A stretch of DNA of 64,000 nt, from NCBI GenBank assembly GCA_036346375.1, contig CM070500.1:81262437-81326436 (forward strand), given 5' to 3'. Each line of letters starts with the position of its first letter. Position 1 is the first letter of the stretch. Origin of the DNA: Guadua angustifolia (Eukaryota > Streptophyta > Magnoliopsida > Poales > Poaceae). Position numbers and translations under genes: made by a program. Of the stretch, positions 1-13,290 are shown piece after piece. Under the pieces are notes generated by a model. It was not told the origin of the DNA. It worked only from the letters and a program-made list of their open reading frames with translations, and searched no databases.

Positions 1-2628
1 TCTTCTATAAACTATGGACATCCACGCAGCAGACATAAGAGCAATTCAACATAATATCAATCACAAGGACAATTTAGCAGATGCACTTAAGGATGAACTC
101 TCACAACAGCAATTCAGTAACTAATCAACTCCTCAAACGAAAATCACAATAATACTATTATAATCAAGACTTGACACTACGCATTATTTAATTCAAATAA
201 CGGTGATTGCAGCCGTGTTCGTGCTACTACTCCCTTCCCAGCGAGACAACCTCAACGTACCTGAAAATAAGTAACAAACAAGCGTGAGTCCAAGACTCAG
301 CAAAGTGCATCAACCAATAAAAAATAAACCAAATCAGTCGAAATACCAATACTTTGAAACGTAACATATTCAAATACTTGATTGAACTCGGTAAATAATT
401 GAACTGGAAACTGATTCCAAATACCACAACCATCTCAAGAATTATTTAAACTTTACTCATACCTCGATAGCCACTTTTGGATGAGTCCACGACTCAATCC
501 TCAACCTATAAATGCTATTAGCTCCACGATTAAGCATTAACAATTTCAATTCGCTGCCTTCATGCTCAAGAGCACAAAACATACAAAAGAAAAATCTCAT
601 ATCCATACATCACAATCAACTCATTAAACATGATTCATCATTGTCAATGCAATGCAGATGCAAATATGCTTGCATGTTCATATGATCATCTCCTTTCACA
701 ATTCTCATCTCATTTCACAATTCTCATCTCATTCAACCATTCTCATGCATATTTCACAATTCTCATGCATATTTCACAATTCTCATGCATATGATGTATC
801 ATGCATGTCTCATCTCCTCTTTTAGCACATACCGGTATTGCCGAGCACCACCCGTCGATGCGTGCCCTCGAACCCAACCATCCCATGGAAGGGGCCTGCC
901 GAAACAGGACTTGCCCGCTACCTAGTAGCGGGTCCTACACTTAACACCGCTCCCATCCACGCCAGTGGATGGGACTACGGGTAGGATCTCTGAGCACTCC
1001 GGATTAGTCATATACTCCATATGACTTTCTCACCGACCTGGCTCGATGCACTTTTCATGAATGCACATATGCAAATGTCATTCTTAACATTCAAATCACC
1101 TTCTCAACACTCATATCCATATTCTCAACAAATCTTATCAACATGGTCACATATGTCAATTTTCATGATAGCAAATCAACTATTCCTATTAATCAAACCT
1201 CACAACTTCATTATTCACAATCACCTATCATACTAGAGAGCAATCTTATGAACGTGTGATATAGCGATATGCCAATTTGGCAATTATACGGGGTTCAACA
1301 AACAACCCACAAAGCATTCAATCCAAAGGTGCACTTGCCTTTACCGACGAAAGAATGGAGTGGCATGCGGTTGAGGCCACTCCCGACAGAACCTTCCCTG
1401 CAAATAAAAAAATATTCATCCAACTCAAATTCGTGCACACTCGGTACAAGCGACAGAAGAAAACAGCTCTACATGTTCACATCTACAATCGAAACCAAAA
1501 CATCCCTCAAAACCACTTAAATGCAAATCTGGCCAGCCGGCATTGAAAATGGCATAACTTCCAAACGGCTAATCCAAAAAGGATGAGCCCGGGCTATAAA
1601 TGATTGCAAGAGATAAATCTACAACTTTTTCTACAGCCGACCGATCGGGAAATGCATCGATTAATTTCAGATTTGGGACAAACAGCAGACAGAAGCAATT
1701 TAACTCATTCTGGACAGCATACACCAAAATGAGCATAACTTGAGTTCTACAGGTCCAAATCACATAAATGAATACATTTTCTCAATCTAACCGAAAAATC
1801 CTAACTTTTTCTAGGCAATGGAAAAGTCTAATTCGGCCTCTACGATGCTCTAATCTGCAGAAGAACACAGACTGAACCAATCGCGACAAGAATTGGACAG
1901 CACTCGGTAATATAGCCATAACTTTTAAATGGCTGAACAAAACTTAATGATTTTAGTCTCTATTGAAAGGTAATTCGATTATCTATAACTTTCGCAATAG
2001 CCAGCCCCCCAGGAAAAGCTCGAAGAATTTTCAAATGGCAGTTCTAACCGAGGACAGAAATCTGCCCGAACAGAAAATTCCCCAATCACTCTAGTCTCTC
2101 CATTCCCCAACCTCCAACATCTCAAAATCATGAATCCTAGCTAAGAAATAGCACAAACACCTTGCATGCAAGCCTTAAAATCCCCCAAAGACCTAGGGTT
2201 TTTACCTCAAATCTTACACATGGAGGAAAGGGAGGTGGGGGAGAGGCTGCTGCAGCTGCTCCTGCTGCCGACTAGGGAGGAGATGGCCGGCAGGAGGGGG
2301 GATGGCGGCGCCGCCGGGGAAGAGGCTGCCGCCGGCTAGCCGGCCGGAGGGAGGCGTCGGCAGGAGGGGAAGGTGGAGGCGCATGGGGGAACTCGGCAGG
2401 GGAGGCTGGGGCAGCGCAGGGAAGAGCTCAACCGGCGCTAGGAGAGAGCAGCAGGGTTGGCTCGGGTCTGGAGGGGGGCACACAAAGGGGAGGGAGGCGG
2501 CTGGGGGGAAAGCACTCCTGTCTCTCTTTTCTAGGGTTTTCCCCCCTTTTTTCTTTATAACCCAATAAGTGGAAGCACTAAATAAAAGGGCTAGGGGAAA
2601 AAGAATAAAATGCATTTGCGGTATTACA
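1..2628 (-). mobile_element. 3' LTR of a Ty3/gypsy-type retrotransposon (family A, left copy)
   Basis: Read on the minus strand, this LTR starts at 2628 with TGTAATACC, directly after a polypurine tract (2629-2647, seen here as its pyrimidine complement). That order marks it as a 3' LTR. It matches the LTR at 25503-28886 in the opposite orientation: the same polypurine tract, a GC-rich exon-like stretch, runs of short repeats near 700-800, and the same distal sequence near 220-310. Comparison with the complete copy suggests that only about 150 bp of the far end lies outside the window. ORFs across 2214-2741 fall in the GC-rich part of the LTR and show no recognisable protein family. Confidence 0.8.
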
Positions 2629-2952
2629 CTCTTTCCCCCTTTAACAGAATTCGATCTCGAATTTTGAACACAACAAGAACAGCGGAAACAGACTAACAGA
2701 GCGGAAACACCCAAAAACAAAGTTGGGTACTTCTCACGCACAAGACTTCACAACTCAAACCATGGCTCTCGCCAAAAAAAGGAGCAAACAACTGAATTCA
2801 TTTCATCCATTAACAAATCAACACTCACTCTAACTCCTTAACTCACATGGTACCAAACTCAGAAGCCAGGACTTTCTCAAAGACCAACACTAATCTGACA
2901 ACTCAGACAACTTTTCTTTAATGTTTCAATACACAACCTTGCTTAATATGAT
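2629..2952 (-). mobile_element. Polypurine tract and internal remnant of the left family-A retrotransposon
   Basis: The polypurine tract abuts the LTR at 2628. The sequence to its right, up to about 2760, matches the region just left of the LTR at 25503 in opposite orientation. Beyond that the similarity fades. No gag or pol reading frame survives. The right boundary is set by the tandem duplication that begins near 2953 and is approximate. Confidence 0.55.
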
Positions 2953-3628
2953 GTTTTTAGGTAGAAAAGGAAAGAGACTCTGAAGATTACTTTTCGTCAC
3001 AGGTTACGAGAACTTTAGTAAAGCGATCTTTCTAGGGATTATGCCTTATCAATTGCCTGAGGGTTGGATGGGCAAACTACAAGACTTTTTCTTCTTCTGC
3101 CGCTATCTACTCTGAAATGTAAGAATACATTGTGTAAATAGCTTCCGCTGTAATAATATGATGTATGGTTATGATTTCGATAGTTGTAAATATGAGTACT
3201 AGCCACTGATCATAGAACTAGTACTGTATGCACATATATTCTCATTTTCGCATTTTATGCATAAAATGGGGGTTGCCATAGCTTATTTCGTTTTTTTAGG
3301 TGGAAAAGTTAGCGAAGCACCGAAGATTATTTCTTTTCATCATAGGTTGTAGGATCTTTAATGAAGCGATCTTTTCTAGGGACTTATGCATTGTCAGTTG
3401 CCTGAGGGTTGGATGGGCACGCTACAGGAATTTGCATCTCCTGTACTATGAATATATACTCTGATTTGTATAAATATATTGTATAATTAGCTTCTGCATT
3501 AATATTATGATGTATGGTTGTGATTCCAATTGTTGTAAATGTGCATACTAGCTACTGATCATGGGACTAATACTGAATACCCATTAGATTTCTATTTTTG
3601 CATCTTATGTAAAAATGGGGGTCATTAT
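2953..3628 (+). repeat. Two-copy tandem duplication of about 338 bp (LTR-end like)
   Basis: Two diverged copies lie head to tail, at about 2953-3290 and 3291-3628. Each opens with a T-rich run and AGGT(A/G)GAAAAG. Each contains GCCTGAGGGTTGGATGGGCA, passes through ACTGATCATRGRACTARTACTG and closes with AAAATGGGGGT. The closing motif resembles the 3' end of grass gypsy LTRs, so this may be a duplicated LTR terminus. No coding potential is visible. Confidence 0.6.
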
Positions 3629-5292
3629 AGAAATCCTGTTGGGACCTAATCCCTAGGGGGAACAAATTGGCCACTCCCTCTAAGTTTGTCCAGTGGGGAC
3701 CTGAATCCTGTGAAGACCCACCGGTCAGCTGTTGCGCTTCATCTTCTTCCTTTGCTCACTAGAGTCCTGAAGCTGCATCGCCGATGCTGTAGCTCACGTC
3801 ACACCTGCAACTTTGTGCCACCTGAGGTCTCAACGTCATCGCAGTTCGCCACACTTCAAGTCTCTCCGCAATTCCCACAAAATCGCCATACTTCCTTCTG
3901 TTCAAGCATCGCAACGTGTGCCACTGAGTTCATACTACCTGTCTAGCTTCTCCACAGCGAACTCATGGCTATAAAAGCCAGTCTGGGTTCACTAAGTGCA
4001 GTTTTGCATTTCCCCTCATCTCTTGCTTGCTCTCACCCACCGAATAGCCCCAATTTCATCATTCTCTTTTCGATCGAAGAACCCTAGCACATGGATCGAC
4101 CCCAAATTCTGCCGATACACTGAACTATACTCAAACTCCTCCTAGCTCTAGCATCAGTAGCTCATGGACATCAAAACCCCTCATTTTGTTTCAGATTTCA
4201 TCGAGCATGGTTCCGTTGCCCCTACTATTTTTCTTCCCCAGCCACAGTGCTCAGTGACACGCCAACCTGAATGAGCTTTTCAACCACAAGAATTAATAAT
4301 ATATAATAGAAACCATCTGTTCTTTATAATAAGATTTTATTTGATTTTCTGTTTGTCTTTTTTTTTGCCCTTATTGAAATGTGTTATTTGCTATATTTCT
4401 GTTAAACGACGTATAGAACTTGACGTCATTATCTCCGTCATCAACACTATCAGCTATGACCACGACTTCGTCGTAAACAACAAATAAGCAAGGCAAGCAC
4501 CCATTTGATCACATTGATCCCAGTATTTAATTTCCATTTTGTTTATCAAGTTGTTTCATGCATGTGCTTATTTTCTGTAAATTCACTATTTTGTGGTACT
4601 GTTAGATATATCTGTTGTCTCATGGAACTTCCTTGATAAGTACGGACATGTGAATCTTGACAACCATAGAAAAGGGTTAGACAATACATAATGTCAACTT
4701 AGATATATGCGAATATTATCCATGCTTAGCCGTAGAAGTTGGGACAATTGAATTAAACTGTCTCTTGAGAATTTGGAGATATTGGATGTGACATGATGTC
4801 GATTGTTGGTATTTTGGCTAAAAACTCAAAATAAAACTATAGTTTTGATGTGGGCAATTATTAGCAATAGCTGGTTGTGTAAGGGATGAACTTGTACATA
4901 GTGTAGGGGGAGATCATTGCCCGTGTCGGATTAAGGACCGAGCTATGGGCCGCTTACAAACCAAGAAAACCATACAACCACAAGTGCAGATATGGAACAG
5001 CTTTAACTTATTAAGTTGCTTAGAACTGGCTTTGCACATTGGTAGGCGGGAGATAGTGGGAGCATTCTAGTTAAGTTTACTTATGAGGGGCTTCCACACC
5101 TCGGTGTGTGTAAATACATATCAGTACAACGGTGTACGCCTTGTTATGGGAAGAAACCATTATTACAGGGATTTACTGCTCATGTTACTATTTCAATGAC
5201 AGGGAATTACTACCATAATTCATGTGTTCTTCTGCATAGCAAGGATTATCGCCACTAGGCTGGTGTAAAGTCAGGTCTAGGTAATGTAACGG
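3629..5292 (+). mobile_element. Partial LTR-like copy of family B retrotransposon
   Basis: The block includes a TATA-like site (TATAAAAG at 3970). From about 4400 to 5290 it matches the region 19020-19925 in the same orientation and 22919-23645 in reverse. Shared landmarks are GGGGGAGAT followed by a (T/A)AAGGACC segment, and an ACAACGGTGTAYGCCTTGT segment. It ends where a new LTR-type start, TGTAACATCCC, begins at 5293. The short ORF at 3686-3946 lies over the TATA region and has no family signature. Confidence 0.5.
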
Positions 5293-8200
5293 TGTAACAT
5301 CCCAAAAATTTCAAAATAGTAAAAATGAAAATTTAGAGTTTTAAAATGGAATTGAGTAAACATTTCAACTAAAACCAAGATTTTTACTTTAAATATCATC
5401 TTTTACTTTATTTTCTAGTATTTCAACCTAAAAGAAAAATAACAAGTTCCTACATTAAAACTGTTCACCCAAAATAAATAAACCTTGAAAATGAGTTGAC
5501 AAAGTAATCTTATAAATTATTCTTGGTTTTTGACTTTAAAAGAAAAAAAATCAATCGATGAAATTAGTAAAATAGTAAAAGTAAAAAGGAGAAAAGATAA
5601 AAGTAAAGAGCCAGCAAAAATGCCATTAAACTTTGCGAATTCTCCACCATATCTTTTCATCTGTCCAACCATTTTTAATGAGTTAGGTAAAGAAGTAAAT
5701 AATAAAGTGACATATTTTAACTTCAAATCAATGACATGACAAATTTTTTCAAAAATAATAAAATCTTATCTCTTGTTAAAAATTTTACTATACCTACCTC
5801 TTAACATTATTAACCATTGGTAAAAATATCAAAAATTAATAACCGCATCTAGTACCTTTTAAAATTCGAAAATAGAGAACATAAAAATTTAAAGTCTGCA
5901 ATGTCAAAATTAATAGAAAATAAATGCGCATGATATGGATCTGAAAATTTTACACAAGAAATATAAACCCACATAAGACTCTCCCAAAGATTTCCAAAAT
6001 TTCTTAAATTCATCTTCATCCCCAAATAAAGTAAAAACATAAATGAACAAATAAAGTCACAAGTAACATGCTATAGAAAATAATTTTATAAAATACTAGG
6101 ACTTGCAATACATATAAATATAATTTTTATAGAATTTTTGCTAAGCATTTGAATTCCCTAAAAATTCAAAAAATGTTTGAAAATAGCTAAATTTGAGGAA
6201 TTTTCATTCAAAAAACTCCAACATGAAACCGAGTGAAACCAAAGAGGATGGAAAATAGAATCCTTGGACTACCAGTACAAAAATTTACAAAAAAAAATCA
6301 GATAGTCTAACATTATTTTTGAACCTACCCAACTACCTAACCGAAAACTACCCGTTTAAATGCGCCAACTACTGTATTCAGCGATGAACTCGATGGAACA
6401 CCATCTCTGCCAGTGGGCCAACGCCAGCTATGGCCCCATCGGTCAGCCACCCCAACCTCTTCTCTCCTCCCTCCTTTCTCTCCCGCCGCTACCGAAAGCT
6501 ACAATGGTAGCGTTTTTCGTGAAACGAGCTGCCACGGCAGTGTTTTGGTGCCACACGGCCGCCGTGCTTTGCCGATCTGCCAGCCTCACTGCGCGCCCAT
6601 GCTACCACTACTGCACTTTGAGACCTCCGCCTCAACTGCATATAAATTCGCCAAAGTTTCCTTCCCCAACTTTTGCTCACCGCTTGCCTGTTCACCTTGC
6701 CGTGGACACGACCCAGCTAAGGCAAGCACCGAGCCTGGTCAACCCGCACGAGCTTCTCCCGGTGAGCTTCGCTAGCAAATTCGGTCGCTGAGATCTCTCT
6801 CTGATCAGTTCCTAACCCTAGTCTCTACCTTGCATGCAGCCGAGCTGGGACGGCGAGTTGGAGCTGGCCGCCGGTATCTCCTCGCCAAACCAAGTCTCTT
6901 GCTCCTCCATTGGAAGCTGCCAGTCAAGCTCTCCACCACGGAGCTATTGAACCGCTCGGCCAGAACCACCCCCGCGCTCCTTCCTCTCCGCTTCAAACGC
7001 TTCTTCCTCTACCAGTGCTGCTGAGCTCCATTGCTAGCCATGAAGCTTTAGGGTAAGTAGGGTAAGACTCAAGTAATTTAGCACCTCCTCTTGTCACACG
7101 CAAGTGCATGGCGTACGTAGCAGTAGAACACATGCCCGTGAGCTAGCCAATACTGAGTTCGATTCCCAGTGTAAACTCTTTTTCTTTTCTTTTGCCCCGT
7201 TTTAATTCATTTGCTAGGAAGGTCCAAATAAAGTGAACTTAGTTTCTAAATTTGTGTTAGGCTATGTAGATTAGGATTATGCAATAAAACTTTATATCTT
7301 TTCTGGAAGATTAAGCTGTTTGAATCAAATTTGTATTTCAACCCATTTATGTACCAAGAAGCAACTAAAAAAACATAGTCCCTAAAATCATGAAATTATT
7401 CTCACATGCTCTTGTGGTCACTAATGGTCCATTTTTGTAAAAATAATTGGATTTGAACCAGGTTTGAACAATAAAGTTGAATATTGAACACCTCTCTTGC
7501 ATAAGGAAAACAAGTAGTTAAAATTTGTATCAAACAAATCCGAATCTGAGCAAAATCAATTTAGTTACACTACTGAGAGTATAAGGATCCCAAATATATA
7601 TAAACATTTAAGTTTTACTATGGTTTATGATGTTTGCTCAATAGTTCAAGTTTCAACACGGGAAAGGTCCGAATAGACATAACTTGTGCAAACGAACTTC
7701 AAATTTGATGAAACTAAATCCTAGGATCTTAGAAAGTAACATACTTCCTGGATATATAAAAATAACTCACACTTATGCTATGTTGAAATATTTTCATACA
7801 AGGCACTAATGTTCTTTTATGTGAAAAACATCACGAATAAAAGGGAAATATCATAGAAATAGCTTTAAGACACTCTTAAAGACATCTCCAACTAATTCCT
7901 AAAAAATAGTTAAATTATCTTGTAAGGTGCAGTCGCAAACTAGAAACGAAAATTGGACATAAAATGCTTAGAATTTAGAATGACTTAAGCCTTTTCGGCA
8001 ACCTGTAAAATATCTCGGCTAAATGCAAAAAATTAGAGAAATGGTCCAAAAACACTCTTCAGTACATATACTACCAGAATATGGAAAACATTCTATTTAG
8101 AACTTGCTCTACATATAAATCCCGCTACTGCAAACATCCTAAGTGAATTAGTCGCATAGGAAACTAAACTACTTAAGCCTTTTCGGCCATCAGTTAAATA

Positions 8201-8299
8201 ACTCGTCTAAATGTAAATCTTGGTAGAACTAGCTTAGAAACATGTTTTGATATATGGATTACCATATTCTAGAAAATTATTGTATTTACTACTTGCTTT
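5293..8299 (+). mobile_element. Family B LTR, left part (interrupted by the CACTA element)
   Basis: It begins with TGTAACATCCCAAAAATTTC, a typical grass gypsy LTR start. It contains an AT-rich section, a GC-rich exon-like block (6360-7025) with TATAAATT at 6641, and further AT-rich sequence. It is cut at 8299 by the CACTA insertion, whose flanks on both sides read TTT. The continuation is at 18482. The overlapping ORFs at 6360-6791 and 6413-6775 lie in this block and have no recognisable domain. The LTR is unusually long once the CACTA is removed, so an unseen nested insertion is possible. Confidence 0.5.
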
Positions 8300-8319
8300 C
8301 ACTACTACAAAAGGGGTTA

Positions 8320-8530
8320 TATTAGACACGTCATCACTGACGGTTCTTTTAGAAAACCGTCTGTGATCTGTTTCGGGCACATCGCAGACAGTTTGTGATG
8401 AGAGAAATATCACAGATGGTTTTATCGACAAACTGACTGTGATGACAGGTATAACTTCATAGACGGTTTGTAAATAAAACAGTCTGTGATGTTTCCCTGA
8501 TCACAGACGTTTTTATGCACAAATCATCTA
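8320..8530. repeat. CACTA left subterminal repeat cluster
   Basis: About eight direct and inverted variants of ATCACAGACGGTTT or its complement occur here, immediately inside the left terminal repeat. In En/Spm-type elements such motifs bind the TNPA-type protein. That role is inferred from the family, not shown here. Confidence 0.8.
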
Positions 8531-8714
8531 TAATGATCATTTGAAAACAGTAAACACGCAAAACATTCCTTGCAAAAGACTACTGGATTAATATGAGAAG
8601 TAGATTGTTGCATTATATACAAGCTTCTTACTAGATACAAAAGTAGTTTAACTAGTTCGTTGTTGGATAAAAAAGTTTAACCACAAAAGACTACAAAAGT
8701 TTAAAAAAGACTAC

Positions 8715-9150
8715 TTAATTAGTCAACTCGTCGTCACCGGAGTCATCGTCGGAGTCGGAGTCGTCGCTCCGACCGTCTGGGTCCTCACTCGACTCGGCTA
8801 TGTCGGGGTCATCCTCCAGTTCCCAGCCGTCACGATAGCCCTCCGATGAGTCATAGCTATCGTCGGAGGAGGAGGAGGAGATCAGCGGCGGACGGTTCTA
8901 CTCGACGATGACATTTGAGGCGGAGGCGGCCGGAGGGGTGCTGCCCGACGCGGCTGGAGACAGACGTGACAGGTAATGTGCAGCCGGTGGATTCATGGAT
9001 ATGGCACCGGCGTGGCACCGCAGCCATTCCCGCAGTGGTCTCGGAGGTGGCGGAGGCGGAGGGTTTGTCGGAGGAGAAGGCGGTGGCAGAGCCTTCGTCG
9101 GAGTCCCAGCGGAGCCAACAGAGGAGGCATCGGAGGGGCTCTTTCAATTA
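8715..9150 (-). pseudogene. Antisense ORF remnant with a Ser/Asp/Glu-rich C-terminal tail inside CACTA
   Basis: On the minus strand a frame ending in TAA at 8715-8717 encodes a very acidic tail of about 60 residues with clustered Asp, Glu and Ser (for example SDDSDSDDDSGDDELTN). The same frame continues upstream through a Ser/Ala/Pro-rich stretch but is broken by a TAG at 8898-8900. The surrounding DNA is GC-rich with GGAGG repeats and gives open frames on both strands. The composition bias toward acidic residues in only one frame is the reason for calling a gene remnant. No known domain is recognised. Its place between two clusters of CACTA motifs suggests captured host sequence or an element-specific accessory gene. 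Confidence 0.4.
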
Positions 9151-9369
9151 CTCATGGCAGCATCAGATCGGAGGAGATTTCTTTGTTTTGCTGATCGATC
9201 GAGTGTAGAGGCGGCCGATCAACCTCTCTCTTCTTATAGCCGCAGAATTGCAATTAATGATCTACATTGCAGAAACGAAATGCCGCCTAGAACACGGTCT
9301 TCCAAGTGAAATTTGAACAAATGGTTTTAATTCTCTCGGAAGATGAAACGATCAACTCGAAACACTATG

Positions 9370-9545
9370 TGCGTCGGTTTTATCCAAAAACCGTATGTAA
9401 TGTAGAGACATCGAAGACGGTTTTGTTCAAAAACCGTCTACGATGTGACCTGACATCACAAACAATTTTTGTGCAAAAACCGTCTGCGATGTCGGTGTCA
9501 TCAAAGACAGTTTTTGGATAAAACCGTCTGTGATGATCAATTCTG
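9370..9545. promoter_or_regulatory. Internal CACTA motif cluster upstream of TNP2
   Basis: Six or so copies of AAAACCGTCTGYGATGT and its complement lie about 500-650 bp before the transposase reading frame and just before TATAAAAG at 9551-9558. They are the same motif as the terminal clusters, although this site is 1 kb inside the element. A plausible reading is that it marks the TNP2 promoter, allowing self-regulation. That function is inferred. Confidence 0.6.
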
Positions 9546-9550
9546 CTTTC

Positions 9551-9558
9551 TATAAAAG
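9551..9558 (+). promoter_or_regulatory. Candidate TATA box for the CACTA TNP2 gene
   Basis: TATAAAAG sits directly after the internal motif cluster and about 480 bp before the first transposase-like codons. The intervening sequence could hold a leader and an intron. Confidence 0.45.
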
Positions 9559-10029
9559 AACAAAGAGCCTCGATCACCTCTGTATTTTTAGTGTTTCCTA
9601 GATATATCTGAGGTGGCTACGATTGAGAGGCCTTCTAGTGAAAGAGACCCTAGATTTGCAGTAGTAATTATAGATCCTTGTGCTCTAGGTCATATAAGGT
9701 TAGTAGTTACTTCAAATTTGAATTACATTTTAGATCTAGTTTGGGGGAAATGAATCTGTGTTCTACATCTAGCTTGTTGTAGGTCTATTTGTTCTCTGTG
9801 ATGTAAAGTTGACATATTTGTTATAACCTTGTGTAGATCCATTTGTGCTTTTTGATCTAAATTAGTAGTTGGTTCTTACATGCATATCCATTCGTTCTTT
9901 TTTGATGTTAGGAGCTATATAGGTTAATTGGCAACTAGAAATTTAGCCTATATGTAGCACATGTGCACATGAGCACTCCTAGAGTACTTAATTCGTCGTT
10001 TAACACCTATTGTTACATATGTAGCATAC

Positions 10030-13000
10030 ATAGACCGAAGCTGGATGTACGTTGAGAACCGTGCGAGCGCTAAATACATTAATGGTGTTTCCACTTTTAG
10101 AAGAGCTGCAGAGGAAGATATGTCGAACAAGGGGGTGGAATTTGTGATTTGTCCATGCATTGACTGTAAGAATCTCTGAATATTTCAAAACCCAGCGCAG
10201 ATTGAAGCACACTTGATTATACGGGGTTTCAAAAGGTGGTATACATGTTGGACCAGTCACGGTGAAGAGCAAATTACACAGGGACCAAGTAGTACTACCA
10301 TCTTGGACAAAGTCGACGATACTCTGGATGTCATCAACGAAGTCAACGATACTCCAGATGATATCGACTGTACTTTCGATGACAATCTGGATCAGATGCT
10401 ACGGGATGCAGAAGGGAATCGAAATGAGCGGGAGTATGTAAAATTTCAGGGCTTGATGGACGACTCAGAGAAACCTTTGTTCCTAGGTGGCAAGTCCAAA
10501 TACACAAGGTTGTCGTCTGTGCTGGAACTGCTGAAATTAAAGGCAAGCAACAGTTGGTCCAACAAGAGTTTCACGGCGCTGTTAGGTCTATTAGCAGATA
10601 TACTTTTAGAGGGAAATGAGTTGCCGACAACCACCTACAAAGTCAAAAAGGTTCTGTCCCTTGGGAATGGAAGTAGAAAGAATACATGCTTGTCCGAATG
10701 ACTCTATCTTGTACCGCAAACAGTACACAAACTTGTATATATGTCCGGTGAGCAACGCATCAAGGTACAAGCGTAAAGATAGATTGGATAATGACTATGA
10801 GGGCATGGAGGTGAAGAAAGGACCTCCCACTAAGGTGGCATGGTATCTGGCTATAATTCCCCATTTGAAACGTTTGTTTGCGAACCCAAAAGAGGCAAAA
10901 TTGCTTCGATGGCGCTCGGATGAGCGTAAGGACGATGGAATGACTAGGCACCTTGCTGATTCGATGCAATGGAGAAACATCGATAGGAAGTTTGAAGAAT
11001 TCACAACAGATCCGAGGAATATAAAGTTCGGATTGAGTACAGATGGAATGAATCCTTTCGGTAACATCAGTAGCCGTCACAGCACTTGGCCTGTAAATCT
11101 CTGTGAGTACAACCTTCCTCCTTGGTTGTGTATGAAGCGAAAGTACATATTGATATCTATACTCATCGAAGGCCCGAAGCAACCTGGGAACGATATTGAT
11201 GTGTACCTAGCACCATGGGTGGAAGATCTCAACACACTGTGGGCTCCTAGGGTGTAGGTATGGGATGCTCACAAACGAGAGTACTTCACTTTGCGCTGCT
11301 TGTTGTTCTGCACCATAAATGATTATCCTGCCCTTGCTAACCTATCAGGGCAGAGTACAAAAGGAGCCAAAGTATGTACTCACTACTTAGATGACACTGA
11401 GAGTGTCTGGCTGAATCACTCACGCAAAACCGTGTACATGCATCACCGTAGGTTCCTTCAGAGAAATCACCCATACTGCAAAATGAAGAAACAATTCGAC
11501 GGCACCACCGAAGACGCTTTAGCTCCAAAGCCTTTAAGCAGGACAGACATTCATGATATGGTTAAGAAGTTGGAAGTTGTGCTAGGAAAGGTTCGTAAAT
11601 CGAGGACTCGTGAGAAGAGCATGTGGAAGAAGAGATCAATATTTTGGGATCTACCTTATTGGGAGCACCTAGAAGTTCAGCACTATATCGACGTGATGCA
11701 CGTAAGGAAGAATGTCTGTGATAGCTTTATCGGTCTCTTACTAAACATTAAGGGTAAAACAAAAGACGGTATAAATGCACGACTTGACTTGGTCGATATG
11801 GGCATCAAACATGAGTTAGCACTAAAAGAGACTGATAAAGTCCAAACATACTACAAGCCTGCTTGTTACACTCCGTCCAAGGCCGAGAGAACCGAACTGT
11901 GCCAGTGTTTGCATGGTGTGAAAGTTCTGCCCGGTTACTCATCCAACATTAAGAGACCTGTTTCGATACACGATTTGAGTTTAACTGGCATGAAGTCCCA
12001 TGATTGCCATGTGCTTATGACACAGATGCTCCCTGTGGCAATTAGAAGTATTTTACCGACCAAGATTCAGGAGACAATCACAAGGATATGTTATTTTTTC
12101 ACACAATTGCACAGAAGGTCATCGATCCCGAAGGACTTGATGCTCTGCAGGCAGAGGTGGTAATGACTCTATGTAATCTTGAGAAGTATTTCCTTCCATC
12201 GTTTTTGATATCATGGTCCATCTCAGTGTTCACCTTGTGAGGGAGATAAAGATGTGCGGGCCTGTGTTCCTACGTAGCATGTACCTGTTCGAGAGGTATA
12301 TGGGAATTCTCAAATCCTACGTACAGAATCGATCTCGACCGGAGGGTAGCATTATCGAAGCTTATGCAATGGAAGAGGTCGTCGACTTCTGCATGGATTA
12401 CATGGCTCAGGTCGAACCGATAGGTGTGCCTCGATTCTGCCATGAGGGGAGGCTCCAGGGCATCGGGACCGTCGAAAGAAAAGCAATCACGCCTAATCCG
12501 ATTGCATGCGCGAAAGCCCATTTCACAGTTTTGCAACATATGGCTGTGGTGGCCCCGTATATCAATGATCACAAGAATTGGCTACAGCAAGAGAATCCGA
12601 CACGGCAGGAGTATTGGATCATCAGATAGCATAACCTTCAGTTCAACAGATGGTTCAAGGAGCGATAACCCATTACTAGAAGCACATCAGGTGATACGCT
12701 GACATGGTTGGCAAAAGGGCTAGTTTTTATGGTTGTAACATGGAAGGGATATGACTTAAATGGGTACACATTTTACACGAGGGATCAGGACATAAAGAGC
12801 ACAAACCGAATAGCGGTGTTCACATCGATGCGCTGAATACCGCTGGATTGATGAGGAGCTCGTATTATGGGTTCATTGAGGACATTTGGGAGCTTGACTA
12901 TGTGCTATTCAAGATCCCCTTATTTCGGTACCGTTGGGTTAACCTGCAGCACGTGAAGGTAGATAAGTATGGCATCACAACTGTGAAACTCGAATGTGTC

Positions 13001-13290
13001 GGATACTAAGAGGAACCATTTGTTCTCGCCAACTAAATTGTTCAAGTCTTCTATGTAACCAACCCGTCCAACAAGCAGCGCCACATCGTTCTTCAGGGAA
13101 AAAGGAGGATTGTCGGAGTCAAGAATGTGGTACATGAGGAAGAATACAACCAGTTCGACGAGTTGCCTTCTATTGGTACCGACGTCACAATCCAGGAAGA
13201 CCAACATGAGGAAGCTAGATACACACGTGTTGATCATCGCGAAGGGCTAATTTTTGCACAAAAGAATAAGCAAGTGTTGTCATCATGAGG
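10030..13290 (+). pseudogene. CACTA TNP2-like transposase with DUF4216 tail, degenerate
   Basis: Reading starts around 10030 with the family's usual RSWMY opening, but the expected first Met codon is ATA. The reading passes a CPCIDCKN segment and then meets a TGA at about 10175. It continues as GFKRWYTCWTSHGE. Frame shifts near 10680 and 12140, and a TAG near 11256, split the body. Recognisable TNP2 blocks are the APWVEDLNTLW segment, NDYPALANLSGQSTKGAKVC, the PYWEHLEVQHYIDVMHVRKNV block and the FERYMGILKSYVQNRSRPEGS block. After a stop at 12629, sequence from 12720 to 13290 matches the DUF4216 tail that follows TNP2 (ELDYVLFKIPLFRYRWVN; QFDELPSIGTDVTIQED), again with stops. The intact protein would cut and join CACTA ends in the nucleus. 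This copy is not translatable. Several stops are TGA at positions where CGA is expected. Confidence 0.9.

Noticed and set aside
2214..2741. 175-codon minus-strand ORF
   Set aside because: It spans the LTR start and polypurine tract of a retrotransposon, so it crosses an element boundary and is not a gene.
6360..6791. 143- and 120-codon ORFs with a plausible start
   Set aside because: They lie in the GC-rich block of an LTR over a TATA box. Two frames are open and no family is recognised.
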